Source: GCA-002282575 sp964493995
Lineage (GTDB): Bacteria; Pseudomonadota; Gammaproteobacteria; Thiomicrospirales; Thiomicrospiraceae
Direction of reading: 5' to 3'
DNA length: 31,889 nt
Assembly (NCBI GenBank): GCA_964493995.1
Contig: CAZBQD010000021.1
Coordinates: 1 to 31,889, forward strand
The notes under the pieces are model-generated. The model saw only the letters and a program-made list of their open reading frames with translations. It had not been told where the DNA came from and did not search any database. Below are positions 15,726-22,942 of the stretch, piece after piece (position 1 is the stretch's first letter; each line of letters begins with the position of its first letter). The translations under genes were made by a program, and so were the position numbers.

Positions 15726-15869
15726 TCAAAAAAATACATCATCGCACTGAGGTATGTTGATAAGAGAAGCGCAGATCAAAACATAATCATGTTTATGCTC
15801 AAAAGCCGGTAGTTTCATGATGACTTTCTCAAAAAGATCAATCTTATGAAAATCTTGATGTTGCACCAC
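15726..15869 (-). CDS. Doubtful 47-codon ORF in the gap before the FitAB-type pair
   Basis: The roughly 300-nt gap between the HEPN gene and the FitA-type antitoxin contains an island repeat at its right end and this frame, open from a stop inside the repeat to TGA 15726-15728. From a GTG at 15869 it would encode 47 residues including HKIDLFEKVIMKLPAFEHKH; an ATG lies in the middle. It looks somewhat protein-like, but no family is recognised and the ribosome-binding site is poor. It may be the remains of a lost cassette gene or chance. The rest of the gap is AT-rich promoter-like sequence. Confidence 0.2.
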   Translation of the reverse strand: MVQHQDFHKIDLFEKVIMKLPAFEHKHDYVLICASLINIPQCDDVFF

Positions 15870-15892
15870 TTTTATCCAGCCAGCAACACAGA

Positions 15893-15932
15893 CCTATCGT
15901 AAAGCCCTTTCGGGTGAGATGTCATTATTGCC
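15893..15932 (-). repeat. Island repeat, copy A
   Basis: 40-nt copy of the island repeat. Read on the plus strand, it starts CCTATCGTAAAGC, has GGTGAGATGT in the middle and ends ATTGCC. It lies 28 nt after the stop of the HEPN gene. It differs from copies B and C by CCCTTTCGGG in place of GTTTCGGG or GTTTCAGG, and by CATTATTG in place of CGATATTG. Confidence 0.85.
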
Positions 15933-15960
15933 GTACTCCAGACCACGTTCTGATCCGTCA

Positions 15961-16365
15961 TCACTGTGCTTTACTCTGTTGTTGTGCAATCAGTTCTTCC
16001 GCAAATTTGATAAGCGTTATCACCACTTGTTCCGCTTCTCGACCAGAAATTAAATGAATAGGATCATCGTCATAACGAAACTCAACAGCATAAGGGGTAA
16101 GTCTAATCAACCAGTCATCACTAACGGGTAGTGTCATGGCTGTTTCAGACAATAAAGCGGCAAGCGCCAGAAGATCGTGGGTTCTTCTAAATTCTATGCC
16201 ATGCAATACCAACATGGCTTTGATGCTTTTTTCGGCAGCTTGTTGTGCATGAAAACAAGCCACACTCAATCCTGCCGCTTCAACACCCAACAAGGCTAAA
16301 AAAGCCGCTTGATCTCTTTTCGCTAGGTTCAATAAACGCTGCGCCTCTTCAAGTAAGGCTGTCAT
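15961..16365 (-). CDS. HEPN-domain protein of a HEPN/MNT pair
   Basis: 134 residues from ATG 16365. A helical HEPN domain: CFHAQQAAEKSIKAML (helix 2), the loop HGIEFRRTHDL with R60/R61 and H63, then PYAVEFRYDD, all typical of the HEPN family that travels with MNT nucleotidyltransferases. In HepT-type systems the HEPN protein is a ribonuclease whose RNase motif is R-x4-6-H; the R/H spacing here is shorter (R60-x2-H63), so catalytic activity is uncertain. The start overlaps the end of the MNT gene by 17 nt. The frame opens 22 codons further upstream, but that part lies inside the MNT gene. Confidence 0.88.
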   Translation of the reverse strand: MTALLEEAQRLLNLAKRDQAAFLALLGVEAAGLSVACFHAQQAAEKSIKAMLVLHGIEFRRTHDLLALAALLSETAMTLPVSDDWLIRLTPYAVEFRYDDDPIHLISGREAEQVVITLIKFAEELIAQQQSKAQ

Positions 16366-16678
16366 AGCAAACCTTGCCCTCTTTATTTGCCCAATAAGGC
16401 AAAGTACCTGGAATTTGAGCGCGTTTTTCAAACTCAGCTAGCGTCATTAACACCAAATCAACCCCCACTTTGCTTCTGCCCAGTGCCGACTTTAAGCGAA
16501 CATAAGCGTTTGCCTTATCCGAAAACTCGTGAGCCAAAACGAGTAAATCAATGTCTGAACCCTCATCAGCTTCATTTCGCGCATAAGAGCCAAATAAAAT
16601 CACTTTGGCTGGTACAGGCAACGCATTGACCAGTGGTTGTAAAAACGCATTCAGTTGTGTGCTCGAAAACATCATCAT
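16349..16678 (-). CDS. MNT-type minimal nucleotidyltransferase (antitoxin partner of HEPN)
   Basis: 109 residues. Polymerase-beta-fold nucleotidyltransferase with the complete active site: G30-S31, ten residues, then D42-I-D44 (LFGSYARNEADEGSDIDLLV) and the third acid D74 (VGVDLVLM). MntA proteins of this type AMPylate and silence their HEPN partner. Three ATG codons are in tandem (16678, 16675, 16672); AAGGA is 2 nt before the first, so the second or third is better spaced. Order MNT then HEPN, with overlap, supports a single functional module. Confidence 0.9.
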   Translation of the reverse strand: MMMFSSTQLNAFLQPLVNALPVPAKVILFGSYARNEADEGSDIDLLVLAHEFSDKANAYVRLKSALGRSKVGVDLVLMTLAEFEKRAQIPGTLPYWANKEGKVCYDSLT

Positions 16679-16721
16679 TGTCCTTGCATGACTTGAAACG
16701 CTATAAACTGACAGTTACCGG

Positions 16722-16760
16722 CCTATCGTAAAGCGTTTCAGGTGAGATGTCGATATTGCC
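16722..16760 (-). repeat. Island repeat, copy B
   Basis: 39-nt copy, 22 nt after the stop of the PemK-like toxin gene, in the same orientation as copies A and C. The plus strand starts CCTATCGTAAAGCGTTTCA and ends CGATATTGCC. AGCGTTTCA (16732-16740) also pairs perfectly with TGAAACGCT (16694-16702), 29 nt away, a feature not seen at the other two copies. Confidence 0.88.
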
Positions 16761-16782
16761 AGCCCTGACTACCGTACCATTA

Positions 16783-17127
16783 TCAACGTGAGTCGTTATT
16801 CTTTTCTTGTTTATCACTACACCCCAACTCATCACACAAACGTTCAAAAGCACTAGCTAAAACGCTGGGAGCAACTTGTGCGAGATACTTCGTCAGAATT
16901 GACTGATGAATGGTGAAGTTTTTTGGAATTAACAACATCGACTCTTTTTTGAGCGAACCATCGATCAAGTCCTTTTGACCAATCAAAATACCTTGATGAT
17001 GAAGTTGAGAGGTTAACTGCAAACAAATGCAATCTTCTCCCAGCTCTTTAAGAATCAGAACTGGACGAAATTTGTACTCACTTAAATCTGTAAAGTATAT
17101 TTTCGCCAGATAAATGCGCCCTACCAT
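16783..17127 (-). CDS. PemK/MazF-like toxin of the island
   Basis: 114 residues. MVGRIYLAKIYFTD, EYKFRPVLILKELG and CICLQLTSQL match the order of PemK-family segments: the first strand, the 'RPvlil' strand and the 'v..lTsq' strand. The C-terminal half ends in charged residues. It overlaps the upstream antitoxin gene by 7 nt. Similarity to the first PemK-type toxin (9619-9975) is slight. Likely an mRNA interferase; individual catalytic residues cannot be assigned by eye. Confidence 0.75.
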   Translation of the reverse strand: MVGRIYLAKIYFTDLSEYKFRPVLILKELGEDCICLQLTSQLHHQGILIGQKDLIDGSLKKESMLLIPKNFTIHQSILTKYLAQVAPSVLASAFERLCDELGCSDKQEKNNDSR

Positions 17128-17333
17128 TGGCTATAATCCTCATCATCCGCAACAAAGCTACGACTGTGAAAGCCTATTTTGCCAACTTCTGTCAGAGATG
17201 CTGTCTTAGCATCGGGCTGCACCGCTGGTCGCGGCATCACAATCACTTCAACTTCTTCGAAGTTAAAATCTTTAGGCAAACTTAGGTGAAGCTGATGATC
17301 TTTCACCGTTGCATATTCACGAATCGCAATCAT
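17121..17333 (-). CDS. Antitoxin of the island PemK-like pair
   Basis: 70 residues, beginning MIAIREYATVKDHQLHLSLP, a style seen in small antitoxins partnered with PemK/YoeB-like toxins, followed by an acidic tail ending DDEDYSQW that would bind the toxin. AAGGAG lies 6 nt before the ATG at 17333. The short gap to the island repeat (copy C, 17372-17410) must contain its promoter. The DNA-binding fold was not identified. Confidence 0.75.
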   Translation of the reverse strand: MIAIREYATVKDHQLHLSLPKDFNFEEVEVIVMPRPAVQPDAKTASLTEVGKIGFHSRSFVADDEDYSQW

Positions 17334-17371
17334 AATTGCTCCTTAAAAGACTGTTGTTCTTTCAACACCGA

Positions 17372-17410
17372 CCTATCGTAAAGCGTTTCGGGTGAGATGC
17401 CGATATTGCC
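17372..17410 (-). repeat. Island repeat, copy C
   Basis: 39-nt copy, 26 nt after the stop of the nuclease gene. It is nearly identical to copy B (CCTATCGTAAAGCGTTTCG at the start, CGATATTGCC at the end on the plus strand). The flanks on the right of copies A and C also share CTCCAGA, and on the left CAACAC-GACCTATCG, so the conserved unit is probably somewhat longer than 39 nt. Confidence 0.88.
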
Positions 17411-17436
17411 GCTCCAGATCATATTTACTTAGAAGA

Positions 17437-18201
17437 TCATACATCTTCAAGTTCAATACTCATTCTGTAAGTTTTAAGAGAGATTTTTCCGTTAGTTAAA
17501 CAGGCATGTTTTAAGCTATCGTCAATTTTTCCAGCTACAATGACACCAGAAACCGATTTTTCAGGGAATTGCTGTTGTAGTAGCCCAACATACATGGATA
17601 TTTGACCAAAAGCTCTAAAATCAGCAATACCAGACTTTAATTCGACAACCAAAAGGTCTCCAAACTCTTGGTGTTGCAATAAAACATCTATTCTCTTGCC
17701 GCCAATATAGTATTCAATGCCAAGATTAGATTCACCGAAAATTCTGTGGTTTGGAAATAGTTCTGATATTTGGGCGCAAAGCGTAGTTTGAAGATCGCGC
17801 TCGTAAGCAAAGTTTGTCCGTTCTACTTCAGTAAGCTTATCTTCTTGATGAGTAATGTTCGTGGGGGCATTATCATTGTCCGAAGCCTGGTCTCTTATCG
17901 ATTGATCGGCAAAAAACTCCGCATATCTAGCAATAGCGTTTTTCCATGTACTATTACCGTTATAGCCTTCAGTAGCGAATCTGCCAGCTTGGCTATAATC
18001 ATGTGCGATCTGACTGATTTTTGTTGAATCGGTAATGTTATAAACACGAACGTCTTCACCTATTTGCTCGGAGTAATGGTTTGAGATTTGATTAATAGCA
18101 CTAGCATAGCTATTCGCTGTATTTGGTGTTTTACCCTTAGATTTGAGCCAGTTTTTAAACTCTTCTATCAATTTCAACGTCCCTAATAAGTTTATTTTCA
18201 A
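17437..18201 (-). CDS. SAM-like (integrase core-binding) domain fused to a NucS-like PD-(D/E)xK nuclease
   Basis: 254 residues from a TTG at 18201; a later TTG at 18171, 8 nt after AGGGA, is equally possible. Residues 12-97 (EEFKNWLKSKGKTPNTANSY ... NAIARYAEFF) resemble the helical core-binding domain of tyrosine recombinases. Residues about 130-240 form a restriction-endonuclease fold close to NucS/DUF91: E134 (FAYERDLQ), D172 (GGKRIDVLL), E187-L-K189 (LLVVELKSG) and Q200 to Y204 (GQISMY). All catalytic positions are intact, so it should cut DNA. There is no recombinase catalytic domain, so it is not an integrase. It follows the FtsZ-like gene with a 13-nt gap. Base composition appears AT-rich compared with the flanking operon. 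Confidence 0.8.
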   Translation of the reverse strand: MKINLLGTLKLIEEFKNWLKSKGKTPNTANSYASAINQISNHYSEQIGEDVRVYNITDSTKISQIAHDYSQAGRFATEGYNGNSTWKNAIARYAEFFADQSIRDQASDNDNAPTNITHQEDKLTEVERTNFAYERDLQTTLCAQISELFPNHRIFGESNLGIEYYIGGKRIDVLLQHQEFGDLLVVELKSGIADFRAFGQISMYVGLLQQQFPEKSVSGVIVAGKIDDSLKHACLTNGKISLKTYRMSIELEDV

Positions 18202-18214
18202 GAGCTCTTAATAA

Positions 18215-18733
18215 TTATTCAGTGATTGCCGCAAAAACTACTCCTGTTGCCAAGGCATAAACAATAACGTCTTCATTTAGCGTGTTATCGAATTCTAGCC
18301 CACAAAAAATAATTGAGTTAGATTCACCCCGGACATAGTTATCGATTAAGGTGCTTGCAACATGTCCTAATGCTTCGAAATCACTTGTTTTAAGTTCTTC
18401 TGAGCCTTTTATGAGAAGTAAAACATGGTCTGCCGAAATCATATCAGGCAATAACGGGTGAGATAATGCACGCCTAGCTGCAAAAGAGGCTTTGTTTTTG
18501 CCTGAAGCTCGATATTGACCAAAAACACATGACCCAGAGACTGAGAGAACCATATTAAGCTGGTTTGATGCCTCAATTAGACGAGGCCTCTCACTATTTG
18601 GGCTAAAATATTCAAGCAACATTTTCTGTAGTTTTTGTGCATCCATATCACTGACATTATTGGAGTCATGGTGATAGACCTTAGCATTAAATATCCTGTT
18701 TTCATTTACACTAAAAGCTACTGCGTAATTCAT
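18215..18733 (-). CDS. FtsZ C-terminal-domain-like protein lacking the GTPase domain
   Basis: 172 residues. Residues about 64-166 align with the FtsZ C-terminal domain: SGSCVFGQYRASGKNKASFA matches 'G.A.MG.G.ASGEDRA..A', ARRALSHPLLPDM matches 'A..AISSPLLEDI', VLLLIKGSEELKTSDFEALG matches 'VLVNITAG.DL...EFE.VG', and IFCGLEFDNTLNEDVIVYAL then ATGVV matches 'V.GT..D..M.DE..VTV.ATGI'. The GTP-binding T1-T6 loops (GGGTGTG and so on) are absent; the first 60 residues are different and unrecognised. It cannot hydrolyse GTP by itself but might interact with FtsZ or act as a sensor. It forms a two-gene unit with the NucS-like nuclease. I know no named family with this architecture. Confidence 0.75.
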   Translation of the reverse strand: MNYAVAFSVNENRIFNAKVYHHDSNNVSDMDAQKLQKMLLEYFSPNSERPRLIEASNQLNMVLSVSGSCVFGQYRASGKNKASFAARRALSHPLLPDMISADHVLLLIKGSEELKTSDFEALGHVASTLIDNYVRGESNSIIFCGLEFDNTLNEDVIVYALATGVVFAAITE

Positions 18734-18785
18734 ACGTGAATGATCCTCAATTTATCAGCAATACCATTCTATAAATCTTCTTGAG

Positions 18786-18813
18786 ATTGTACCCCAAATC
18801 TGGATTTAACCAA
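18786..18813 (-). promoter_or_regulatory. Candidate promoter of the FtsZ-like/nuclease unit
   Basis: On the minus strand TTGGTT (18813-18808) and TACAAT (18791-18786) are spaced by 16 nt, 53 nt before the start codon of the FtsZ-like gene. It lies between rnhB and the unit, so the island genes do not need read-through from the lpx operon. Confidence 0.5.
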
Positions 18814-18879
18814 AGTTCGACTTAACGAAATATCTTGCCTTGACAGTGAAGATATGCAAGATTGGCGATAGGACTTAGC

Positions 18880-19479
18880 TTAAAACAACCCCTGCTGTGC
18901 TAACACAGCCTGCACCGGCGCAAAGCTGCGTCTGTGTTCTAGCAAAGCCCCATAGTGTTTTAAGGCTGCGAGATGGGCGGCAGTCGGATAGCCCTTATGC
19001 TTATCGAAACCATAGTGAGGATAGGCTTCATGCAATTGTTGCATTTGCGCGTCGCGCGCCACTTTCGCCAAAATGGAAGCGGCACTAATGGCGGGGACGG
19101 TTAAATCGCCTTTGACAATGGCCTGACACGGCATAGTCAACCCTTGTGGACAACGGTTACCATCGACCCAAACACCCTCCGGTCGCACCGACAACCCCTC
19201 AACGGCAAGACGCATAGCTAACAAACTGGCCTGCAAGACATTGAGCGTATCGACTTCTGCCGCACTCGCTTCCGCCACACACCAAGCGATGGCTTGTTGC
19301 TGAATCGCTTCAGCAAGTTGCAAACGACGCTTTTCGCTCAGTTTTTTAGAGTCGGTTAATCCGGGTAGATCAAACTGAGCAGGCAAAATGACCGCTGCCG
19401 TCACCACAGAGCCAACGAGCGGCCCCCGACCCACTTCATCGACACCCGCCCAAGCGGCATTCAGAAAAGGATTATCCAC
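18880..19479 (-). CDS. rnhB: Ribonuclease HII
   Basis: 199 residues. Removes ribonucleotides and RNA primers from RNA-DNA hybrids. Catalytic acids are D14-E15 in GVDEVGRGP, D106 in WVDGN and D125 in IVKGDLTVPAISAASI. The start is a GTG at 19479 overlapping the lpxB stop by 8 nt, without a clear ribosome-binding site, so translation is probably coupled to lpxB. Last gene of the lpx cluster before the island; in many relatives dnaE would follow immediately. Confidence 0.97.
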   Translation of the reverse strand: MDNPFLNAAWAGVDEVGRGPLVGSVVTAAVILPAQFDLPGLTDSKKLSEKRRLQLAEAIQQQAIAWCVAEASAAEVDTLNVLQASLLAMRLAVEGLSVRPEGVWVDGNRCPQGLTMPCQAIVKGDLTVPAISAASILAKVARDAQMQQLHEAYPHYGFDKHKGYPTAAHLAALKHYGALLEHRRSFAPVQAVLAQQGLF

Positions 19480-20632
19480 GTCGCGCTTGCCACCATTGAA
19501 TCAACTGAGCGACGGCGCTTTGTGCCGCATCGCGTTTTAATTGCTGATGCATCTGCTCAAACCAACTCAACTGTGCTTGTCGAGCCGAGTCATCATTTAA
19601 CAAGGGAGACAAGGCCGCTACCAGTGCTTCGGGCGTGGCATCGGACTGTAACAATTCAGGTACAACACCACGATTGGCGATGATATTCGGTAGCGCAATC
19701 CAACGCGTGCGCAGCAAACGTCGAATAATGGCATGCGACAACCAGTGCATCCGATAGGCAACCACCATGGGCGTATGGCACAAAGCGGTTTCGAGTGTTG
19801 CCGTACCCGAAGCCACCAATGCCGCATCGGCTGCAGTCAACACCTGTCGCGCCCCTTGTTGAGCAATGACAAAACGCACCGAGACATCATCCGCACTGGC
19901 CATCAGCGTTTGCTGCATGCGCTCATGCAAACACGGCACTAACACCACCAATTCAGCGTCTTGCTGTTGTAATTGGCTGATTGTCTGCCAGAATAAGGGC
20001 GCGTTATACTGCCATTCGCTGCGCCTTGAACCCGGCAATACCGCTAACACCTTAGCGTCGGCTTCAATACCTAAGGCTTGGCGAGCGACCAATTTATCGG
20101 GTATCAGTGGTAGTTGATCGGCGAGCGGATGACCGATAGCAACAGCAGGCAAGTCATGGACGAGAAAGTAAGGCGGCTCGAAGGGAAACAGACATAACAG
20201 ACCATCGGTTTTTTCGGCCATACGCGCCGCACGACCCGGACGCCAAGCCCACACTGTCGGCGCAACCAAATGATAACTGGGAATAGCCGCTTGTCGCAAA
20301 ACCGATTCAATGGCGAGGTTAAAGTCAGGACCATCAATGCCTAATACACAATCCGGCTTTTCCGCGAGAAGTCGCTTCTTCACCTCAGTTTGCAAGCGTT
20401 TAAGGCGAGGATACTGCTTCAGCACTTCCCACAGCCCCATCACCGACACCTGCTCCATCTGCCACCAATCTTCGACACCTGCAGCCCGCATTAACGGACC
20501 AGCCATACCGACTAATCGCACACTCGGATCATGCGTTTGCCAAGCTTGGGCAATACTGGCACCCAAAGCATCGGCCGAAGGCTCTGCCGCTAACAGCACC
20601 ACCAGTTTGGGAGAATCAGCGAACGATGCCAC
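19472..20632 (-). CDS. lpxB: Lipid-A-disaccharide synthase
   Basis: 386 residues, the normal length. Joins UDP-2,3-diacylglucosamine with lipid X to form the lipid A disaccharide. GT-B-type motifs: LLAAEPSADALGAS near the N-terminus (the family has AGExSGDxLGA), VLGIDGPDFNL, LVAPTVWAWRPGRA, VLPGSRRSEW and ASGTATLETAL. GTG start at 20632, inside the end of lpxA (17-nt overlap) and without a visible Shine-Dalgarno sequence. Confidence 0.97.
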   Translation of the reverse strand: MASFADSPKLVVLLAAEPSADALGASIAQAWQTHDPSVRLVGMAGPLMRAAGVEDWWQMEQVSVMGLWEVLKQYPRLKRLQTEVKKRLLAEKPDCVLGIDGPDFNLAIESVLRQAAIPSYHLVAPTVWAWRPGRAARMAEKTDGLLCLFPFEPPYFLVHDLPAVAIGHPLADQLPLIPDKLVARQALGIEADAKVLAVLPGSRRSEWQYNAPLFWQTISQLQQQDAELVVLVPCLHERMQQTLMASADDVSVRFVIAQQGARQVLTAADAALVASGTATLETALCHTPMVVAYRMHWLSHAIIRRLLRTRWIALPNIIANRGVVPELLQSDATPEALVAALSPLLNDDSARQAQLSWFEQMHQQLKRDAAQSAVAQLIQWWQARRG

Positions 20633-21386
20633 GCGTCGCCGATTGTAAGAAAGCGATCAAGGGTTGCAGCACATCGGTAGGATCGTCTTGCGCCAACATC
20701 GACAGAATGGCACTTTCCAGCGGCGTGCTCGAACGATACAAGGTACGGTAGGCACGCTTAATAACCGAAATTTGCTCGGCAGTAAAACCACGACGCTTTA
20801 AGCCTTCGCTATTAATGCCATGCGGACGCGCCAAATTACCCGAAACGGTGACAAAGGTCGGCACATCTTGGTTAATGACGCTGCCCATGCCACAGAAACT
20901 GTGTTCGCCAATACGACAGAACTGATGCACCAAGGTGTAACCACCCAAGATAGCATAGTCTTCGACAATGACATGACCGGCCAAAGCCACGGCATTAGCA
21001 AAAATGGTATCGTTGCCAACCACGCAGTCGTGCGCAATATGCACACCTGCCATAATCCAGTTTCGGCTACCAATGGTCGTTTCACCACGATCTTGAATGG
21101 TGCCACGATTGAGGGTGACATTTTCCCGAATGGTATTATCGTCACCGATCACCAAGCGTGTTGGTTCGCCACGATATTTCTTATCTTGTGGCTCTGCCCC
21201 AACAGAAGCAAACTGAAAGATGTGATTGCGCTTACCAATCTGGGTTGGGCCGTCGATGACCACATGCGGGCCAATGACCGTACCTTCATCTATACGCACA
21301 CCAGCACCAATGATCGAAAAAGCCCCGACACTCACACCGGGTGCGAGTTCGGCTTTGGCATCAATAATGGCACTGGGGTGAATCAA
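20616..21386 (-). CDS. lpxA: UDP-N-acetylglucosamine acyltransferase
   Basis: First step of lipid A synthesis: transfer of a hydroxyacyl chain from ACP to UDP-GlcNAc. The protein is a left-handed beta-helix of hexapeptide repeats, with the catalytic His in HIAHDC and the family signature HQFCRIG; it ends with the usual helical domain (GLKRRGFTAEQIS). The frame is open to a GTG at 21407, but TTG 21386 (ttg att cac ccc, M-I-H-P) is preferred. AGGGA lies 6 nt upstream, the TTG overlaps the fabZ stop (TTGA), and the resulting 256-residue protein matches the family N-terminus. Confidence 0.96.
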   Translation of the reverse strand: MIHPSAIIDAKAELAPGVSVGAFSIIGAGVRIDEGTVIGPHVVIDGPTQIGKRNHIFQFASVGAEPQDKKYRGEPTRLVIGDDNTIRENVTLNRGTIQDRGETTIGSRNWIMAGVHIAHDCVVGNDTIFANAVALAGHVIVEDYAILGGYTLVHQFCRIGEHSFCGMGSVINQDVPTFVTVSGNLARPHGINSEGLKRRGFTAEQISVIKRAYRTLYRSSTPLESAILSMLAQDDPTDVLQPLIAFLQSATRGIVR

Positions 21387-21826
21387 ACGACTTCCCTCTC
21401 GGCACACATTAAGTCAGCACTGGCAATCAACTTGCCATCGACATGGGTTTCAGCATTAAACTTCCACACACCGCGCTTGGTCGAAACCACTTGCACATGA
21501 AAGTCCAAGCGATCGCCCGGCACCGTCGGCTGACGGAAGCGACAGTTATCCACACCCACTAAATAATAAATGGAATTGTCATTCGGTTTAGAAGCGCTAG
21601 ACTTGAACGCCAGAATGCCCGTTGCTTGTGCCATGGCTTCAATAATCATTACACCCGGCATAATCGGATGATCGGGAAAATGTCCGGTGAATTGGGGTTC
21701 ATTGAAAGTGACGTTTTTGTAGCCTTTCAAATATTCCATCTCTTTCAACTCAGTCACGCGATCAATCAATAAAAACGGATAACGGTGCGGTAAATACTGA
21801 AAAATGTCTTCGATACGCATGATCAT
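21383..21826 (-). CDS. fabZ: (3R)-hydroxyacyl-ACP dehydratase FabZ
   Basis: 147 residues. Dehydrates hydroxyacyl-ACP in fatty acid elongation and so competes with LpxA for the same substrate. Hot-dog fold with the catalytic His in GHFPDHPIMPGVM and Glu in IIEAMAQ; starts IFQYLPHRYPFLLIDRV. ATG 21826 is used (AGGG 8 nt upstream); ATG 21820 is an alternative. A gap of 72 nt precedes it, the longest within the lpx group. Confidence 0.97.
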   Translation of the reverse strand: MIMRIEDIFQYLPHRYPFLLIDRVTELKEMEYLKGYKNVTFNEPQFTGHFPDHPIMPGVMIIEAMAQATGILAFKSSASKPNDNSIYYLVGVDNCRFRQPTVPGDRLDFHVQVVSTKRGVWKFNAETHVDGKLIASADLMCAEREVV

Positions 21827-21898
21827 AGGTTGAACCCTTTCGGTTATATTCTTATTATCGTGTTAAATTAAATGAGTATTCTAAACGCTAACGCACTT

Positions 21899-22930
21899 TT
21901 ATGCATCTGCTTGTTGCACATCCAGTCTTTTTTCCACCTGTTTCAGCCGTTTAGCCATAGCATCGAGCTGACGGAAACGCGCCACATTTTTGCGCCACTG
22001 CGCATTGTCCTCTACCGGCAAGTTACCAGAATAAACCCCCGCCTCGGTTAACGAGTGGCTGACTAAAGTCATCGCCGTAATGTGTACATCATCGGCAATG
22101 GTTAAATGCCCTGCCACACCCGCCATACCAGCAATGGTACAACGTTGTCCCACTTTGGTACTCCCCGCCACGCCCGATGAACCCGCCATAGCGGTATTCG
22201 CACCGATAGTGACATTGTGCGAAATTTGAATCAAATTATCCAATTTGACACCTGACTCAATCACCGTATCTTCAATCGCGCCGCGATCCACACAGGTATT
22301 GGCACCAATCGAGACCTGATCGCCAATCATCACACGCCCCAACTGAGGCACTTTAACCCAGCGTTCACCATCTTTAGCCCAGCCAAAACCCTCGCTACCA
22401 ATGACCGTACCCGACTCAACCATCACCTCATCGCCCAACACACAATGATGCAAAATGCTGACATTAGGACCAATCCAGCAACGCTGACCGAGCACAACAC
22501 CACGTTCAATGACCGTGTTAGCACCAATGACAGAGCCTGACCCAATCTGCACTTCGGCGCCAATCACCACCCCAGCGGCAATGGAAACATCCGGTGCAAG
22601 CACCGCCGTCGAATCAATAGCGGCAGAAGGATGAATGCCTTCAACCGATTGAATGGGGGGATGCAATAAAGTCGCTGCCTTAGCATAAGCGAGATAAGGA
22701 TTACGAACGATTAACGCATTACCTTGCCAAGCATCGGCATCCTTGGGCGATAAAACGACAACGCCAGCAACACAGCTGGCGAGATAAGATTGATACTTGC
22801 TATTGGACAAAAAGCTCAACTGATGTGATTGAGCTTGTGCCAGCGTTGCCACTGATTCGACTTGATAGTGCGCATCCCCTCTCAGTTCTGCGCCCAAGTG
22901 TTGTGCTAAAAAACCCAGTGTCAACGCCAT
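21899..22930 (-). CDS. lpxD: UDP-3-O-(3-hydroxyacyl)glucosamine N-acyltransferase
   Basis: 343 residues. Third step of lipid A synthesis. The N-terminal uridine-binding domain (about 1-100) includes LSFLSNSKY and VRNPYLAYA; a left-handed beta-helix follows, with the catalytic His in IQISHNVTIG and the segment GSSGVAGSTKVG; it ends in a C-terminal helix (RQLDAMAKRLKQVEKRL). It directly follows skp (12-nt gap). Confidence 0.97.
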   Translation of the reverse strand: MALTLGFLAQHLGAELRGDAHYQVESVATLAQAQSHQLSFLSNSKYQSYLASCVAGVVVLSPKDADAWQGNALIVRNPYLAYAKAATLLHPPIQSVEGIHPSAAIDSTAVLAPDVSIAAGVVIGAEVQIGSGSVIGANTVIERGVVLGQRCWIGPNVSILHHCVLGDEVMVESGTVIGSEGFGWAKDGERWVKVPQLGRVMIGDQVSIGANTCVDRGAIEDTVIESGVKLDNLIQISHNVTIGANTAMAGSSGVAGSTKVGQRCTIAGMAGVAGHLTIADDVHITAMTLVSHSLTEAGVYSGNLPVEDNAQWRKNVARFRQLDAMAKRLKQVEKRLDVQQADA

Positions 22931-22942
22931 GTGTCAAGCCCT

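Noticed and set aside
9619..17333. The two PemK-like pairs as a recent duplication
   Set aside because: Toxins and antitoxins differ almost throughout, so they were acquired separately or diverged long ago.
15893..17410. Island repeats as a CRISPR array
   Set aside because: Only three copies, spaced 650-830 nt apart with full genes between them, and no cas genes.
15893..17410. Island repeats as classical integron attC sites
   Set aside because: Spacing after genes fits, but paired GTTRRRY and RYYYAAC cores and the long folded stem could not be found consistently in the three copies, and no integrase is in view.
17437..18201. Nuclease gene as a phage-type integrase
   Set aside because: Only the core-binding-like N-terminal domain is present; the C-terminal half has ExK nuclease residues and no R-H-R-Y recombinase motif.
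18826..18865. Inverted repeat ATATCTT/AAGATAT after rnhB as a terminator or fourth island repeat
   Set aside because: AT-rich, no U-run, and it shares only CCTATCG with the repeat.
20820..21500. 226-codon plus-strand frame opposite lpxA and fabZ
   Set aside because: Long only because of codon bias on the opposite strand; lpxA and fabZ are unambiguous.
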